64,000 nt of DNA from Blastocatellia bacterium (GTDB lineage Bacteria > Acidobacteriota > Blastocatellia > Chloracidobacteriales > Chloracidobacteriaceae), in NCBI GenBank assembly GCA_019695185.1, contig JAIBAN010000038.1:1-64000 (forward strand), written 5' to 3'. Made by a program: the position numbers and the translations under genes. The notes under the pieces were generated by a model. It made no database searches. It had not been told where the DNA came from and saw only the letters and a list, made by a program, of their open reading frames with translations. Below, one piece after another: positions 25,627-34,050 of the stretch (positions within the stretch are counted from its first letter, which is position 1; every line of letters starts with the position of its first letter).

Positions 25627-27366
25627 ATGCTCACAAGCGAAACCATGTTGGAAAAACGCTACCGGATTGTGCGCAAAGTCGCGTCCGGAGGGATGGGGCA
25701 TATTTACGAAGCCATTGACACGCGACTGGGGAATGTACCCGTAGCTGTCAAACAGTTGAAACCCGAACTGGCTAGTGAGCCGAGCTTGCTCACGGCTTTT
25801 GAGCGTGAAGCGACGGTACTGGCTCGGCTGAAACATCCGGCGCTGCCGCACGTGAAAGACTATTTTCCGGGAACGAACGGCTATTTTCTGGTGATGGAGT
25901 GGATTACCGGCCCAACTTTGAGCGAACGCCAGCAGCACGGCGGAGCGGTTCCGCTTGCCACGGTGCAGGCTTGGGGGACGCAACTCTTGCAGGTGGTGGC
26001 GTTTCTTCATTCCCAGCCGCCGCCGATTATCCATCGTGACATCAAACCCGCCAATATCAAGGTGAATGACCAGGGAACGCTCTTTCTGCTTGATTTTGGG
26101 ATAGCCAAAGAGCTTCGGAATACGGTCAACACGCTGGTTTTCACGCCGGACGGAGCGACGCCGTACACCGCTTTTGAATTGATTGGGGACCACGCCGGAG
26201 AGGTTGACACCTGTTGCGATGTGTATTCGGCGGGAGCGGTGCTGTACCGAATGTTGACGAATCAGCCACCAGTCAAACCGCTTGAACGGGTCACGGCCCG
26301 CGCCTTGGGCAAGGCTGACCCGCTTCGACCAGTTGAGGAATTGAATCCAAAAGTTTCCCCTGAATTGGCTTCGGTTATTTGGAAAATGTTGGCAGTTTTC
26401 CCCCATGACCGGTATGCACGGATTGAAGCCGCGCTGCAAGGCTGGCAGGAAGCGTTTGAAACAACCGTGGTGCGTCCAACTCCTCTGGCAAACTCATCGC
26501 TTGCGCCGCCTGCGCCAGTCAAAACTCCCAACCGGATTGAGATTTCCGTGGCAAAACCAGTGCCTCCGCCGGTTGTCATTGCTCCTCCTCCGGCACGCAT
26601 CATCCAACCGCCGCCGAAACCAGTCGAACCGAGGGTATTCAAAAACAGTTTGGGAATGGAATTTGTGCTAATTCCAATAGGGCCTTTTCAAATGGGGTCG
26701 AGTGAAAAAGATGTACAGAGAGCCTTTCAAACTGCCAGATCAGTCAATGAGAGAGTCCTGGAGTTATGGTTTAGAGCCGAGACACCAAGGCATGAGGTGT
26801 TAATCAGCCGGGCGTATTACCTGGGGAAGTATTTAGTGACGCAACGCGAGTGGCAAGCGGTAATGGGAACGAATCCGAGCTTTTTCAAAGACGACGACCT
26901 ACCGGTGGAACAGGTTTCGTGGAATGACTGCCAGGAGTTCATTGCGAAACTCAATGCGCGTCAGGATGGTTCCCAATACCGATTACCCAGTGAGGCGGAA
27001 TGGGAATATGCCTGTCGAGCCGGAACGACGGGGGATTACGCCGGGGAGTTGGAGAAGCTGGGCTGGTACTGGGAAAATTCAGGAATAAAAACGCACCCAG
27101 TGGGAAAAAAAGACCCAAACAATTGGGGGTTGTACGACATGCACGGGAATGTGTCGGAATGGTGTCAGGATTGGTACGACCAAAGTTACTACCGAAGCAG
27201 CCCCGGCATGGATCCGCTTGGACCGCAAGCAGGCACGTACCGGGTTATCCGGGGCGGCGGTTGGCGCACCCGGGCCGTGTACTGCCGGTCGGCGCTCCGC
27301 CTCTGGCACCCACCCGTCAACCGCTACCACGCCCTCGGTTTCCGCCTTGTGAGGACGGCTTTGTAA
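25627..27366 (+). CDS. Ser/Thr protein kinase fused to FGE/C-lectin-like domain (2)
   Basis: 579 residues. The kinase (about 8-275) has G-loop ASGGMGHIY, Lys42, HRDIKPAN from 136, DFG at 156 and a TPYTAFEL activation segment. A Pro-rich linker (about 280-335, PPPVVIAPPPARIIQPPP) follows. The C-terminal FGE-like domain (about 339-579) has NSLGMEFVLIPIG, RLPSEAEWEYACRAG, GLYDMHGNVSEWCQDWY and RVIRGGGW. The catalytic Cys expected shortly after GGS is absent (GGGWRTRAVYC), so a ligand-binding role is likely. The last 33 codons match the layout of retroelement-diversified C-lectin tails (separate entry). GAGGGAG precedes the ATG. It is related to the kinase at 7934 but diverged. Confidence 0.9.
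   Translation: MLTSETMLEKRYRIVRKVASGGMGHIYEAIDTRLGNVPVAVKQLKPELASEPSLLTAFEREATVLARLKHPALPHVKDYFPGTNGYFLVMEWITGPTLSERQQHGGAVPLATVQAWGTQLLQVVAFLHSQPPPIIHRDIKPANIKVNDQGTLFLLDFGIAKELRNTVNTLVFTPDGATPYTAFELIGDHAGEVDTCCDVYSAGAVLYRMLTNQPPVKPLERVTARALGKADPLRPVEELNPKVSPELASVIWKMLAVFPHDRYARIEAALQGWQEAFETTVVRPTPLANSSLAPPAPVKTPNRIEISVAKPVPPPVVIAPPPARIIQPPPKPVEPRVFKNSLGMEFVLIPIGPFQMGSSEKDVQRAFQTARSVNERVLELWFRAETPRHEVLISRAYYLGKYLVTQREWQAVMGTNPSFFKDDDLPVEQVSWNDCQEFIAKLNARQDGSQYRLPSEAEWEYACRAGTTGDYAGELEKLGWYWENSGIKTHPVGKKDPNNWGLYDMHGNVSEWCQDWYDQSYYRSSPGMDPLGPQAGTYRVIRGGGWRTRAVYCRSALRLWHPPVNRYHALGFRLVRTAL
27262..27357 (+). other. Candidate diversity-generating-retroelement variable region
   Basis: The codons after RVIRGGGW follow the variable-region layout of C-lectin-type DGR targets: a CRSA core, an R-x4-P spacing and a final GFRLVR. 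Between codons 547 and 570, thirteen residues at positions that vary in such tails (R547, T548, A550, Y552, L557, L559, H561, V564, N565, Y567, H568, A569, L570) all use codons ending in C. That is what adenine mutagenesis of AAC template codons produces. No template repeat or reverse transcriptase is in the window. Confidence 0.5.
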
Positions 27367-27890
27367 CGCTTTGCCTTTTACTCTTGGGGTTTGGGGAAAA
27401 CCAGTGCGCAGCGAAAATGGAGCCGGGAGCGAGGCGAAGCACAGCCGCCCGCGACCAGGCGGAATGAAAGCAGGCGCACTGGCGGCGGGGCCAAAATGTT
27501 CCGTGAGCGGAGCGAGCGGATCTAATCGCGCATTCCTCCGGAATGCTTGGCGCTCCTGCCGGAGTGCAGGCGGATTAGGGCACCCCATTCCAGGGGTTTC
27601 GCTTTGGCTTCACAACCCTGGCTACCAGAACCCGCTCCTGCCGGAGTAGAAGACTCCCGCAGGCGGTACTGACAGGTTCTCGCAGCCCAAACTGAGAATT
27701 GCTGCATGATCGCGCTCCAGTCCATATTTTTTAGAAGCGCAGAAACCCGCACCCTGTGCGCAAAAATCTCCAGTCTGAGTTTCGATTTGTGCAGATTTTC
27801 TTGATTTCAGGCTTTGGCGGGCGTGGCACATCGGTTGCAGTGAAAGAGATACGTTGGTGAGTTTCGGCTTCGAAAGGAGGAACTCCCTGT
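27367..27890. other. Intergenic region with inverted dispersed repeats
   Basis: There is no supported gene in 524 bp. It contains GAGCGGAGCGAGCGG-type and CTCCTGCCGGAGT palindromic blocks, a copy (about 27580-27625, inverted) of the repeat at about 7651-7695, and a second copy of the GGTACTGAC...AACTGAGAATTGCTG repeat at 27664-27705. The promoter and leader of the next gene lie in the last 150 bp, with a GGAGG site at about 27878. Confidence 0.55.
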
Positions 27891-28913
27891 ATGCAACCGA
27901 AATTTTGTGTTCGCTGTGGTTCCCCGTTACGTCCCGGCACGGTGTTATGTGACCACTGTTGCTGGAATCAGTTACATCATGCTGCTCCCGCCGGGGCTCC
28001 GCCTCCGGTTGGAATGGGAGTTCCCGCCGGGGCACCGGTTCCGGCGGCAACCCGTCCAGGGTACTACCCGCCACCGCCGGTTCCGGTCTATCCGCCGCCA
28101 CCCGCCTTCCCACCGCCGCCGGTCGGGTATCAATCCCAGCCGGTGCCGCTTCCCCCGCAGTCGCCTTGGTCCCAATCTGGTTTCCGCCGCCCGCCCAACG
28201 GCCAGCGAACCGTGGCTGCCGTCTGGCTTGGCGGGGCATTTGTGGGAGTGCTGATGTGTGTGCTGCCGTTTGTGCTGGAACTGGACATGATGCGGGTCGG
28301 ATTTGGCATTGTCTTTATGGGAGGCTTTGTGGCACTGGTCGGATTGATTGGGGCCATCATGTATTTTTCCAGGGCCAAAACTCTGGACCAAATCTTTTCC
28401 GGCCAGAATCTGCTGGTTCACTGGAATTACACTCCGGCGGAATGGTCCAACTACGCGGAGGCTGATTTTGCCATTGCCAAAAATGAAAAGGTTCCGCTTT
28501 TTATCCTGACGGCTTCCATCTGTCTGGTGGTAGGCGGCATTTTCCTGATGGCTGACCCGAAAGCCGGGGGCTTTGTGTTTTTGGTGATGGTGGGGCTGGT
28601 GGCCTTGCTGGGATTGCTCGTGGTGGTGGTTCCGCGTCTGCGGTACGCCAAAAACCGGCAGCAGGTTGGCGAGGCTTTTGTTTCCACGAATGGCGTCTGG
28701 CTGAATGGACAATTCCATAGCTGGAATCTGTTGGGCGGACGCTTTGAGGAAGCTGACCTCGTGCTGGGGCCGCCGCTGATGTTGAACATCACCTATTCGT
28801 TCGTGACCCGCACCGGCAGACAATATGAGAGCGTGCGGGTTCCGGTTCCACAGCATGAAGAAGCCGCCGCTCATTGGGTCGCAGGGCAGTTGAACCGGAT
28901 GTCTCCGGGGTAA
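27891..28913 (+). CDS. Zinc-ribbon, Pro-rich membrane protein
   Basis: 340 residues. Residues 6-24 form a zinc ribbon (CVRCGSPLRPGTVLCDHCC). Residues 30-100 are a Pro/Gly/Tyr-rich linker with PPPPVPVYPPP. Four hydrophobic segments follow (VWLGGAFVGVLMCVLPF, IVFMGGFVALVGLIGAIMYF, LTASICLVVGGIFLM, FLVMVGLVALLGLLVVVV), then a soluble C-terminal part about 255-340. GGAGG 8 bases before the ATG supports the start. Function unknown. The same zinc-ribbon plus Pro-rich plus membrane layout recurs at 40430 and 41828, a local theme. Confidence 0.8.
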   Translation: MQPKFCVRCGSPLRPGTVLCDHCCWNQLHHAAPAGAPPPVGMGVPAGAPVPAATRPGYYPPPPVPVYPPPPAFPPPPVGYQSQPVPLPPQSPWSQSGFRRPPNGQRTVAAVWLGGAFVGVLMCVLPFVLELDMMRVGFGIVFMGGFVALVGLIGAIMYFSRAKTLDQIFSGQNLLVHWNYTPAEWSNYAEADFAIAKNEKVPLFILTASICLVVGGIFLMADPKAGGFVFLVMVGLVALLGLLVVVVPRLRYAKNRQQVGEAFVSTNGVWLNGQFHSWNLLGGRFEEADLVLGPPLMLNITYSFVTRTGRQYESVRVPVPQHEEAAAHWVAGQLNRMSPG

Positions 28914-28981
28914 TCCAGAATTTTTTTCGTGATGGACGCTCCACAATGGCCCCGCCAGGGGGCAGAAGAGGAGGTACCGTT

Positions 28982-30268
28982 ATGAAGACTGTCTACAGGA
29001 TGGTTGTGCTTTTCCTGTTGGTGTGTGGTTTGGGCTGGCTCGACCAGGGGCTGGCCCAGGCCGCCTTTTCCGGCAAAGTTGAAGGAACCAAAACCGGAGC
29101 GGCCATCATCATCGGAAAAAATATCTGGCTTGAAGTCGGAAACACCGGTTTGGATACGGTGAAAAGCAATTCGGGGGTGCGGGGGCAAATCTGGCTCAAA
29201 ACCCGGACGGACGGGGAAGGCAATTTTTCCGTTACATTGCCTGCCGGAACCTATGAATTGATTGTCTGGGAACGCGGGATGACTCCGCAAAGCGATACCA
29301 TCAATGTGCCGGGTGCGGGCTATGTAGCGGGTTTGACCAGGGCCAATCCCAGTTTTTATCACTCCAGTCTGAGCTTTGCCGCCGAGGAACGAAAAGCGGC
29401 AGGCGCTCCGCCGACACCGCCGCCCGCCGTACAGCTTGCCATTGAAGGAACCGTCACCGGCCCTAAAAACGGAGTCACCATCATTGTCGGCAAAAATATC
29501 TGGCTGGAGGTCGGAAACACCGGTGAGGACAAAATCCGGAGCAACACGGGCAGTCGGGGTGTGATTGTCGCTCGGGTCCGCACCAATCAGACGGGCCAGT
29601 TTTCCATTCCGGTGCGGGCCGGTACCTATGAAGTGATTTTCTGGGAACGTGGCTCTACGCCGCAAAGTGAAACCGTGACGGTTCCAGGCCCGGCGCTCAA
29701 TGTAGGGCTGACCAGAGCCAATCCCAGTTTCTATCACGCCAATCTGGCGCTGGCAGTGGAAGGAAGTCCGGCTTCGGGCGGAAATCCGCCTGCCGCCAAT
29801 CCGGAACCGGAAAAACGGACTGAACCACCCCAATCCCCAACGGGCAAGGTGACGAATCTGGCGCTGCGTAAAGCGGCCACCCAGAGCAGCATCTATTACG
29901 GAACGGGCATTGACCAGAGTGCCGCTTGCGGGGTGGATGGGGTGATTGCACCTGACAAAGACCCGCACAATATGTTCCACACCCGGTTGGATTCTCCCGC
30001 CTGGTGGCAGGTGGACCTGGGGCAGGTGAGCCAGTTGGCCCGGATTAAGCTCCATAACCGGCAAAATTGCGCTGACCGGGCCAAAACCATCCAGGTCATG
30101 CTCTCAACGGACGGCCAGCGCTGGGAAACGGTTTACAGCCACAACGGGACGGTTTGGGATGTGCTGAACTTGAATGTGAGTGGAAAAACAGCGCGGTTCG
30201 TCAAGTTGCAGTTGCGGGAACCAAACTATTTCCATCTCTTTGAAGTGGAGGTTTGGGGAACGCCGTAA
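28982..30268 (+). CDS. Secreted protein: two tandem beta domains plus F5/8 type C domain
   Basis: 428 residues with a signal peptide (about 1-28). Two copies of a roughly 100-residue domain (about 30-130 and 150-250) share IIxGKNIWLEVGNTG, GTYEL/VIxWERGxTPQS and ANPSFYHxxL; they look like carboxypeptidase-regulatory-type folds. A Pro-rich spacer is followed by a discoidin/F5-8 C domain (about 280-428, NLALRKAATQSS, WWQVDLGQVSQLARIKLHNR, VKLQLREPNYFHLFEVEVWG). It is probably a surface or periplasmic glycan binder. GAGGAGG stands 8 bases before ATG 28982; the open frame extends 36 codons upstream into the previous gene. Confidence 0.85.
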   Translation: MKTVYRMVVLFLLVCGLGWLDQGLAQAAFSGKVEGTKTGAAIIIGKNIWLEVGNTGLDTVKSNSGVRGQIWLKTRTDGEGNFSVTLPAGTYELIVWERGMTPQSDTINVPGAGYVAGLTRANPSFYHSSLSFAAEERKAAGAPPTPPPAVQLAIEGTVTGPKNGVTIIVGKNIWLEVGNTGEDKIRSNTGSRGVIVARVRTNQTGQFSIPVRAGTYEVIFWERGSTPQSETVTVPGPALNVGLTRANPSFYHANLALAVEGSPASGGNPPAANPEPEKRTEPPQSPTGKVTNLALRKAATQSSIYYGTGIDQSAACGVDGVIAPDKDPHNMFHTRLDSPAWWQVDLGQVSQLARIKLHNRQNCADRAKTIQVMLSTDGQRWETVYSHNGTVWDVLNLNVSGKTARFVKLQLREPNYFHLFEVEVWGTP

Positions 30269-30283
30269 GCAGGAACTGAGGAC

Positions 30284-30388
30284 TGAGGATTGAGGAAGGG
30301 TAACCCCAATCCAATCTGGAAAAGGTGAATAGTGAATGGTGAAAGACGGACCGCAAGATCATTCACCATGCACTATTCACCGGAAACC
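30284..30388. repeat. Heptad-arm inverted element (GTGAATA/GTGAATG) with GGACTGA fragment
   Basis: ACTGAGGACTGAGGATTGAGG at the left is a GGACTGA fragment. GGTGAATAGTGAATGGTGAA (about 30326-30345) is mirrored by TTCACCATGCACTATTCACC (about 30362-30381). This forms a compact hairpin between two convergent genes that could serve as a bidirectional terminator. Confidence 0.75.
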
Positions 30389-30390
30389 GT

Positions 30391-31902
30391 TTAGGCTTCC
30401 GTGGTCGGCGTGTATTTCATCGAGCCGGTTTCCAAAAACCGAAGGTGCCAGTCAAACGTGTGCCGCAGGTCGTGCGGCGTATGTTTGCCGGGGGCGTGGC
30501 GCAACCCAGTGTCAAGATAGTCCCGGAGCATGTCGCGGTAATCGGGATGAGCGCATTTTTCGATGATTTCCTGCGCCCGCCGTTTGGGGCTGAGCCCCCG
30601 TAAATCGGCCAGCCCATATTCCGAGACGATGATTTGGGTGGAATGTTCGTTGTGGTCCACGTGTGAAACCATGGGCACGAAGGCGGAAATATCGCCACGC
30701 TTGGCCACCGAAGGCGACATAAAGATGGAAATGTAGGCGTTGCGGGCAAAATCGCCGCTCCCGCCGATGCCGTTCATCATTTTGCTGCCCAGCACGTGGG
30801 TGGAATTGACATTCCCAAAAATATCAACTTCCAGCGCGGTATTCATCGAAATGATGCCCATGCGGCGGATGACTTCAGGGTTGTTGGAAATTTCCTGTGG
30901 CCGAATCACAAACTTGGCCCGCAATTCGTCAATTTCCCGGTGCAGTCGGGCGGTTCCTTCGCTGGAAAACGTGAGTGCCGAAGTTGAAGCAAAGCGCAGT
31001 TTGTCGGCGTCGAGCAGGTCAAAAATCGAGTCCTGAACCACCTCCGTGTACATTTCGATTTCATGAAAGCGGTCATCCTGGGCCAGACAGGCGAGCACGG
31101 CATTGGCGATGTTGCCCACACCGGATTGGAAGGGCAGGTACTGGGCCGGAATCCGGCCTTTGGAAATCTCAAACAGGATAAAGTCCAGTACGAATTCGGC
31201 AATCCGGGTGCAGACCGAATCCGGCGATTTGAATTCGTGCCCGGCGTCCGGCAGATTGGTTTCGACAATGCCTTTGATTTTGGTTGGATTGCAGGCCACG
31301 TAGGAAACTCCAATCCGGTCATCGGTGTGGGTGATGTGAATCGGACGGCCTTCGGGGGGCAGTTGTGGCAGAAACACATCGTGGTAGCCCTTGAGTCCCA
31401 TTGGGTGATGCCGGTTCAGTTCGATATAGACCTCTTTGGCATATTTGATGTAAGTCGGCGTCATCCCGCTGGAAGTGGTCAGGTAAATCCGGCCTTCAGG
31501 GGTAACATCCACCGCCTCGACAATCGCAATGTCAATCGGGTCAAGAATGTTGTGCTCAATGTAGCGGGGCACATGGCTCAGGTGAATGTCAAGAAACTCA
31601 ATTTCACCCCGGTTAATCCGGTCGCGCACATCGGGCGTGGATTGAAACGGCAGCCGTTTTTTCATGGCGTTGGTGCGGGCCAGCACCCCGTCCAATTCAT
31701 CACCGGTGGAAGCCCCGGTATACAGGTTAAAGCCGCATTCCTCGCCGCGTTCCTGCGCCTCGTGCAGTTTCCGGGCATAGGCTCCCGGAATCACTTTCGG
31801 GTAACCGGTGGTAAAACCACTGGTCGCAATCGTACAGCGGGTGGGCAGCCGTTCGGCCACATCTTCGGCTGACATCAATCGTGATTGGATTAAATTCAAC
31901 AT
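30391..31902 (-). CDS. Acetyl-CoA hydrolase/succinate CoA-transferase family
   Basis: A class I CoA-transferase of 503 residues, close in length to succinyl-CoA:acetate CoA-transferase (about 505). Diagnostic blocks are TTSSGMTPTYIKYA, YLPFQSGVGNIANAV, MYTEVVQDSIFDLLD (catalytic Glu in TEV) and MMNGIGGSGDFARNAYISIFMSPS. The expected reaction is CoA exchange between acyl-CoA and acetate or another carboxylate, linking acetate metabolism and the TCA cycle. A G-rich Shine-Dalgarno run (AAAAGGGGGG) precedes the ATG. A hydrolase gene lies upstream on the same strand 44 bp away. Exact acyl specificity is not readable. Confidence 0.92.
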   Translation of the reverse strand: MLNLIQSRLMSAEDVAERLPTRCTIATSGFTTGYPKVIPGAYARKLHEAQERGEECGFNLYTGASTGDELDGVLARTNAMKKRLPFQSTPDVRDRINRGEIEFLDIHLSHVPRYIEHNILDPIDIAIVEAVDVTPEGRIYLTTSSGMTPTYIKYAKEVYIELNRHHPMGLKGYHDVFLPQLPPEGRPIHITHTDDRIGVSYVACNPTKIKGIVETNLPDAGHEFKSPDSVCTRIAEFVLDFILFEISKGRIPAQYLPFQSGVGNIANAVLACLAQDDRFHEIEMYTEVVQDSIFDLLDADKLRFASTSALTFSSEGTARLHREIDELRAKFVIRPQEISNNPEVIRRMGIISMNTALEVDIFGNVNSTHVLGSKMMNGIGGSGDFARNAYISIFMSPSVAKRGDISAFVPMVSHVDHNEHSTQIIVSEYGLADLRGLSPKRRAQEIIEKCAHPDYRDMLRDYLDTGLRHAPGKHTPHDLRHTFDWHLRFLETGSMKYTPTTEA

Positions 31903-31945
31903 ACAGCCCCCCTTTTCTCAGTTGTTGGTTTTGTTTGCCCGGCGC

Positions 31946-32461
31946 TTACAGCCCCGTTTCCGTGGTCACCAGCGGAACACGGGTGGAAACCGCATGTAAA
32001 GCGATATGGTGGAGCATTTCATTTACCGTGGTGCAGCAGTCCGTCAAAATGGAAACCTTGTATTTTTCGGCTGCTTTGGAAATGGCGGTGTGGGTCACAC
32101 AGTTTTGGGTCATCATGCCGCAGACCAGGATTTCCTTCACTCCCAGTTGGTCCAAGGTTGTTTCGAGGTTGGTTTGGTGAAAACTGTCGGCAAAGTGCTT
32201 GACCACCACCGGAGCCTGGGGGGCTGCCGCCCGGATGCGCGGGTGAATTTCAGCCCCGTTGGTACCCTGATTGAAAAAAGGTGCCAACCCCACAGCCGGG
32301 TCGGCAAGATGCTGGATGTGAATCACGGGAATTCCCTGGGCATTGGCTTTTTCGATGGCTTGCTCAATGTGGCGGAGGGTGGTTTCCGTATTCCAAAGGG
32401 GAAATTTGCCTTCCGGAAAGTAGTCGTTTTGGAGGTCAATGACCAACAGTGCTTTGCTCAT
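31946..32461 (-). CDS. Isochorismatase-family cysteine hydrolase
   Basis: 171 residues with the family triad: Asp9 in LLVIDLQNDYF, Lys in VVVKHFADSF (about 88) and Cys in CGMMTQNCVTHTA (about 118). The family cleaves amides or related bonds (nicotinamidase, isochorismatase, ureido-type substrates); the substrate is not evident. AGAAAGG lies close before the ATG. It sits between glmU and the CoA-transferase on the same strand, with 36-bp and 43-bp gaps, so a shared transcript is likely. Confidence 0.9.
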   Translation of the reverse strand: MSKALLVIDLQNDYFPEGKFPLWNTETTLRHIEQAIEKANAQGIPVIHIQHLADPAVGLAPFFNQGTNGAEIHPRIRAAAPQAPVVVKHFADSFHQTNLETTLDQLGVKEILVCGMMTQNCVTHTAISKAAEKYKVSILTDCCTTVNEMLHHIALHAVSTRVPLVTTETGL

Positions 32462-32497
32462 GAAAACCTTTCTTCGGTAATTGGATTTTCAGCCGGT

Positions 32498-33898
32498 TCA
32501 ATTCTGTTTGAGATTTTTTTTGACAACCGCCGGGACCCCGGCGACCAATGAATCTTCCGGGATGTCTTTGATGACCACCGAACCGGCAGCCGTGACGGAG
32601 TTGCGGCCTACTGTGACCGGGGCGACCAGCATGGTGTCGCTGCCGATTTTGACCCCATCCTGAATGACCGTCGGGTGCTTGTGCTTGCCATCGTAATTGC
32701 AGGTGATGGTGCCTGCCCCGATGTTGACTTTGGAGCCGATGGTGGCGTCTCCCAGATAGGTCAGGTGCATTGATTTGCTGCCCGGACCAAGGGTGGATTT
32801 TTTCATTTCCACAAAATTGCCGACCACGGCTCCGGTTTTGAGGACCGATTCCATCCGGAGGTGGGCAAACGGGCCGACGGTGGTTTCATCTTCCAGCGTC
32901 GAATCAACCACCAGGGTCGCATCCCGCACCGTGACACCGTTGCCCAGGCGGGCGTTGACCAGATGGGCATTCGGGTGGATGGTGGCCCGCTCGCCAATGA
33001 CGGAGGCCCCCTCGATGGTGACGTTGGGGTAAATCACGGAATCCATGCCGATTTGCACATCACCGTCAATGTAGGTGGCTTTCGGGTCCAGAATGGTCAC
33101 GCCGCTTCGCATCAGGGCTTCAAGCTTGGCCAGCCGCAGCCGTTCGGCAGCCTGGGCCAGTTCGACCCGCGAATTGATGCCCAATACTTCTTCCGCCGGG
33201 GAATGGCGCATAATACCCACCTGATGTCCGTCTTCTTTTAAGAGTCCGAGCACATCAGTCAAATAATATTCCCCTTGGGCGTTGGCTGGAGTGAGGCGGT
33301 TTAGTGCCGGGAACAGGTGTTCCATCTCGAAGACATAGAGCCCGGAATTGATTTCCTTGATGGTCCGTTGTTCCGCCGTTGCATCACGGTGTTCGACAAT
33401 CCGGGCAAAGTAGCCGTTGGCTTCGCGCAGAATCCGTCCGTACCCGGTCGGGTCCCAGATTTCGGTAGTCAGCACGGTGGCGGCACAACCACTTTGGTGA
33501 TGCGTTTCAAGCAGGGTTTGCAGGGTTTCAGGACGAACCAGCGGCACATCGCCGGAAAGCACGAGCAGGGAACCACTCCGGTTTTCAAAATGGCTGGCCG
33601 CCATCATGACGGCATGACCGGTGCCGCGCTGTTCGGCCTGCACCACGTAGTGTCGGCGGGGAGCCGTCGCCACCTGATTGGTGAGGCGGTCAAAATCGGC
33701 TTCGACTGCGGCTTGGACAGCTTCAGCCTGATGGCCGACGACCAGATAGAAATCCGTCGGGTGCAGGGCCAGTGCGGCGCGGCAGACATGCCCGATGAGG
33801 GTGCGTCCGGCCAGTTCGTGCAAGACTTTGGCCCGGTTTGATTTCATCCGGGTGCCGAGACCGGCGGCCATAATGAGAATTGAAGTTTGTGAGGACAT
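32498..33898 (-). CDS. glmU: Bifunctional UDP-GlcNAc pyrophosphorylase / GlcN-1-P acetyltransferase
   Basis: It makes UDP-GlcNAc for peptidoglycan and LPS. 466 residues, near the family norm of about 456. The N-terminal uridyltransferase has LIMAAGLGTRMKSNRAKVLHELAG, QAEQRGTGHAVM, LSGDVPLV and EINSGLYVFE. The C-terminal left-handed beta helix has hexapeptide repeats with FVEMKKSTLGPGSK, HLTYLGDATIG, NIGAGTITCNYDGKHKH and the terminal SVVIKDIPEDSLVAGVPA. The gene is immediately downstream of yvcK on the same strand, separated by a heptad element. There is no clear Shine-Dalgarno site before the ATG. Confidence 0.97.
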   Translation of the reverse strand: MSSQTSILIMAAGLGTRMKSNRAKVLHELAGRTLIGHVCRAALALHPTDFYLVVGHQAEAVQAAVEADFDRLTNQVATAPRRHYVVQAEQRGTGHAVMMAASHFENRSGSLLVLSGDVPLVRPETLQTLLETHHQSGCAATVLTTEIWDPTGYGRILREANGYFARIVEHRDATAEQRTIKEINSGLYVFEMEHLFPALNRLTPANAQGEYYLTDVLGLLKEDGHQVGIMRHSPAEEVLGINSRVELAQAAERLRLAKLEALMRSGVTILDPKATYIDGDVQIGMDSVIYPNVTIEGASVIGERATIHPNAHLVNARLGNGVTVRDATLVVDSTLEDETTVGPFAHLRMESVLKTGAVVGNFVEMKKSTLGPGSKSMHLTYLGDATIGSKVNIGAGTITCNYDGKHKHPTVIQDGVKIGSDTMLVAPVTVGRNSVTAAGSVVIKDIPEDSLVAGVPAVVKKNLKQN

Positions 33899-33913
33899 AG
33901 CAGATGTGAAGAA

Positions 33914-34050
33914 CAGGGTTCAGGGTTCAGGGTTCAGGGTTTTCGATAACCAGGAAATTTGAAGTTCTGTAAGGGTTTTAATTGTCCATTGTCCATTGTC
34001 CATTGTCCATTTCAAAAACCCTGAACCCTGAACCCTGAACGCTGAACCCG
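33914..34050. repeat. Heptad-arm inverted element D with nested TCCATTG array
   Basis: The left arm (33914-33940) is GGGTTCA heptads ending GGGTTTTCGA. The right arm (34018-34050) is CCCTGAA heptads that encode the end of YvcK. Inside the core lies a second, different heptad array: about four units of ATTGTCC (33981-34011). Core bases GTTTTCGATAACCAGGAAAT are closely similar to the core of the element at 60548. Confidence 0.9.
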
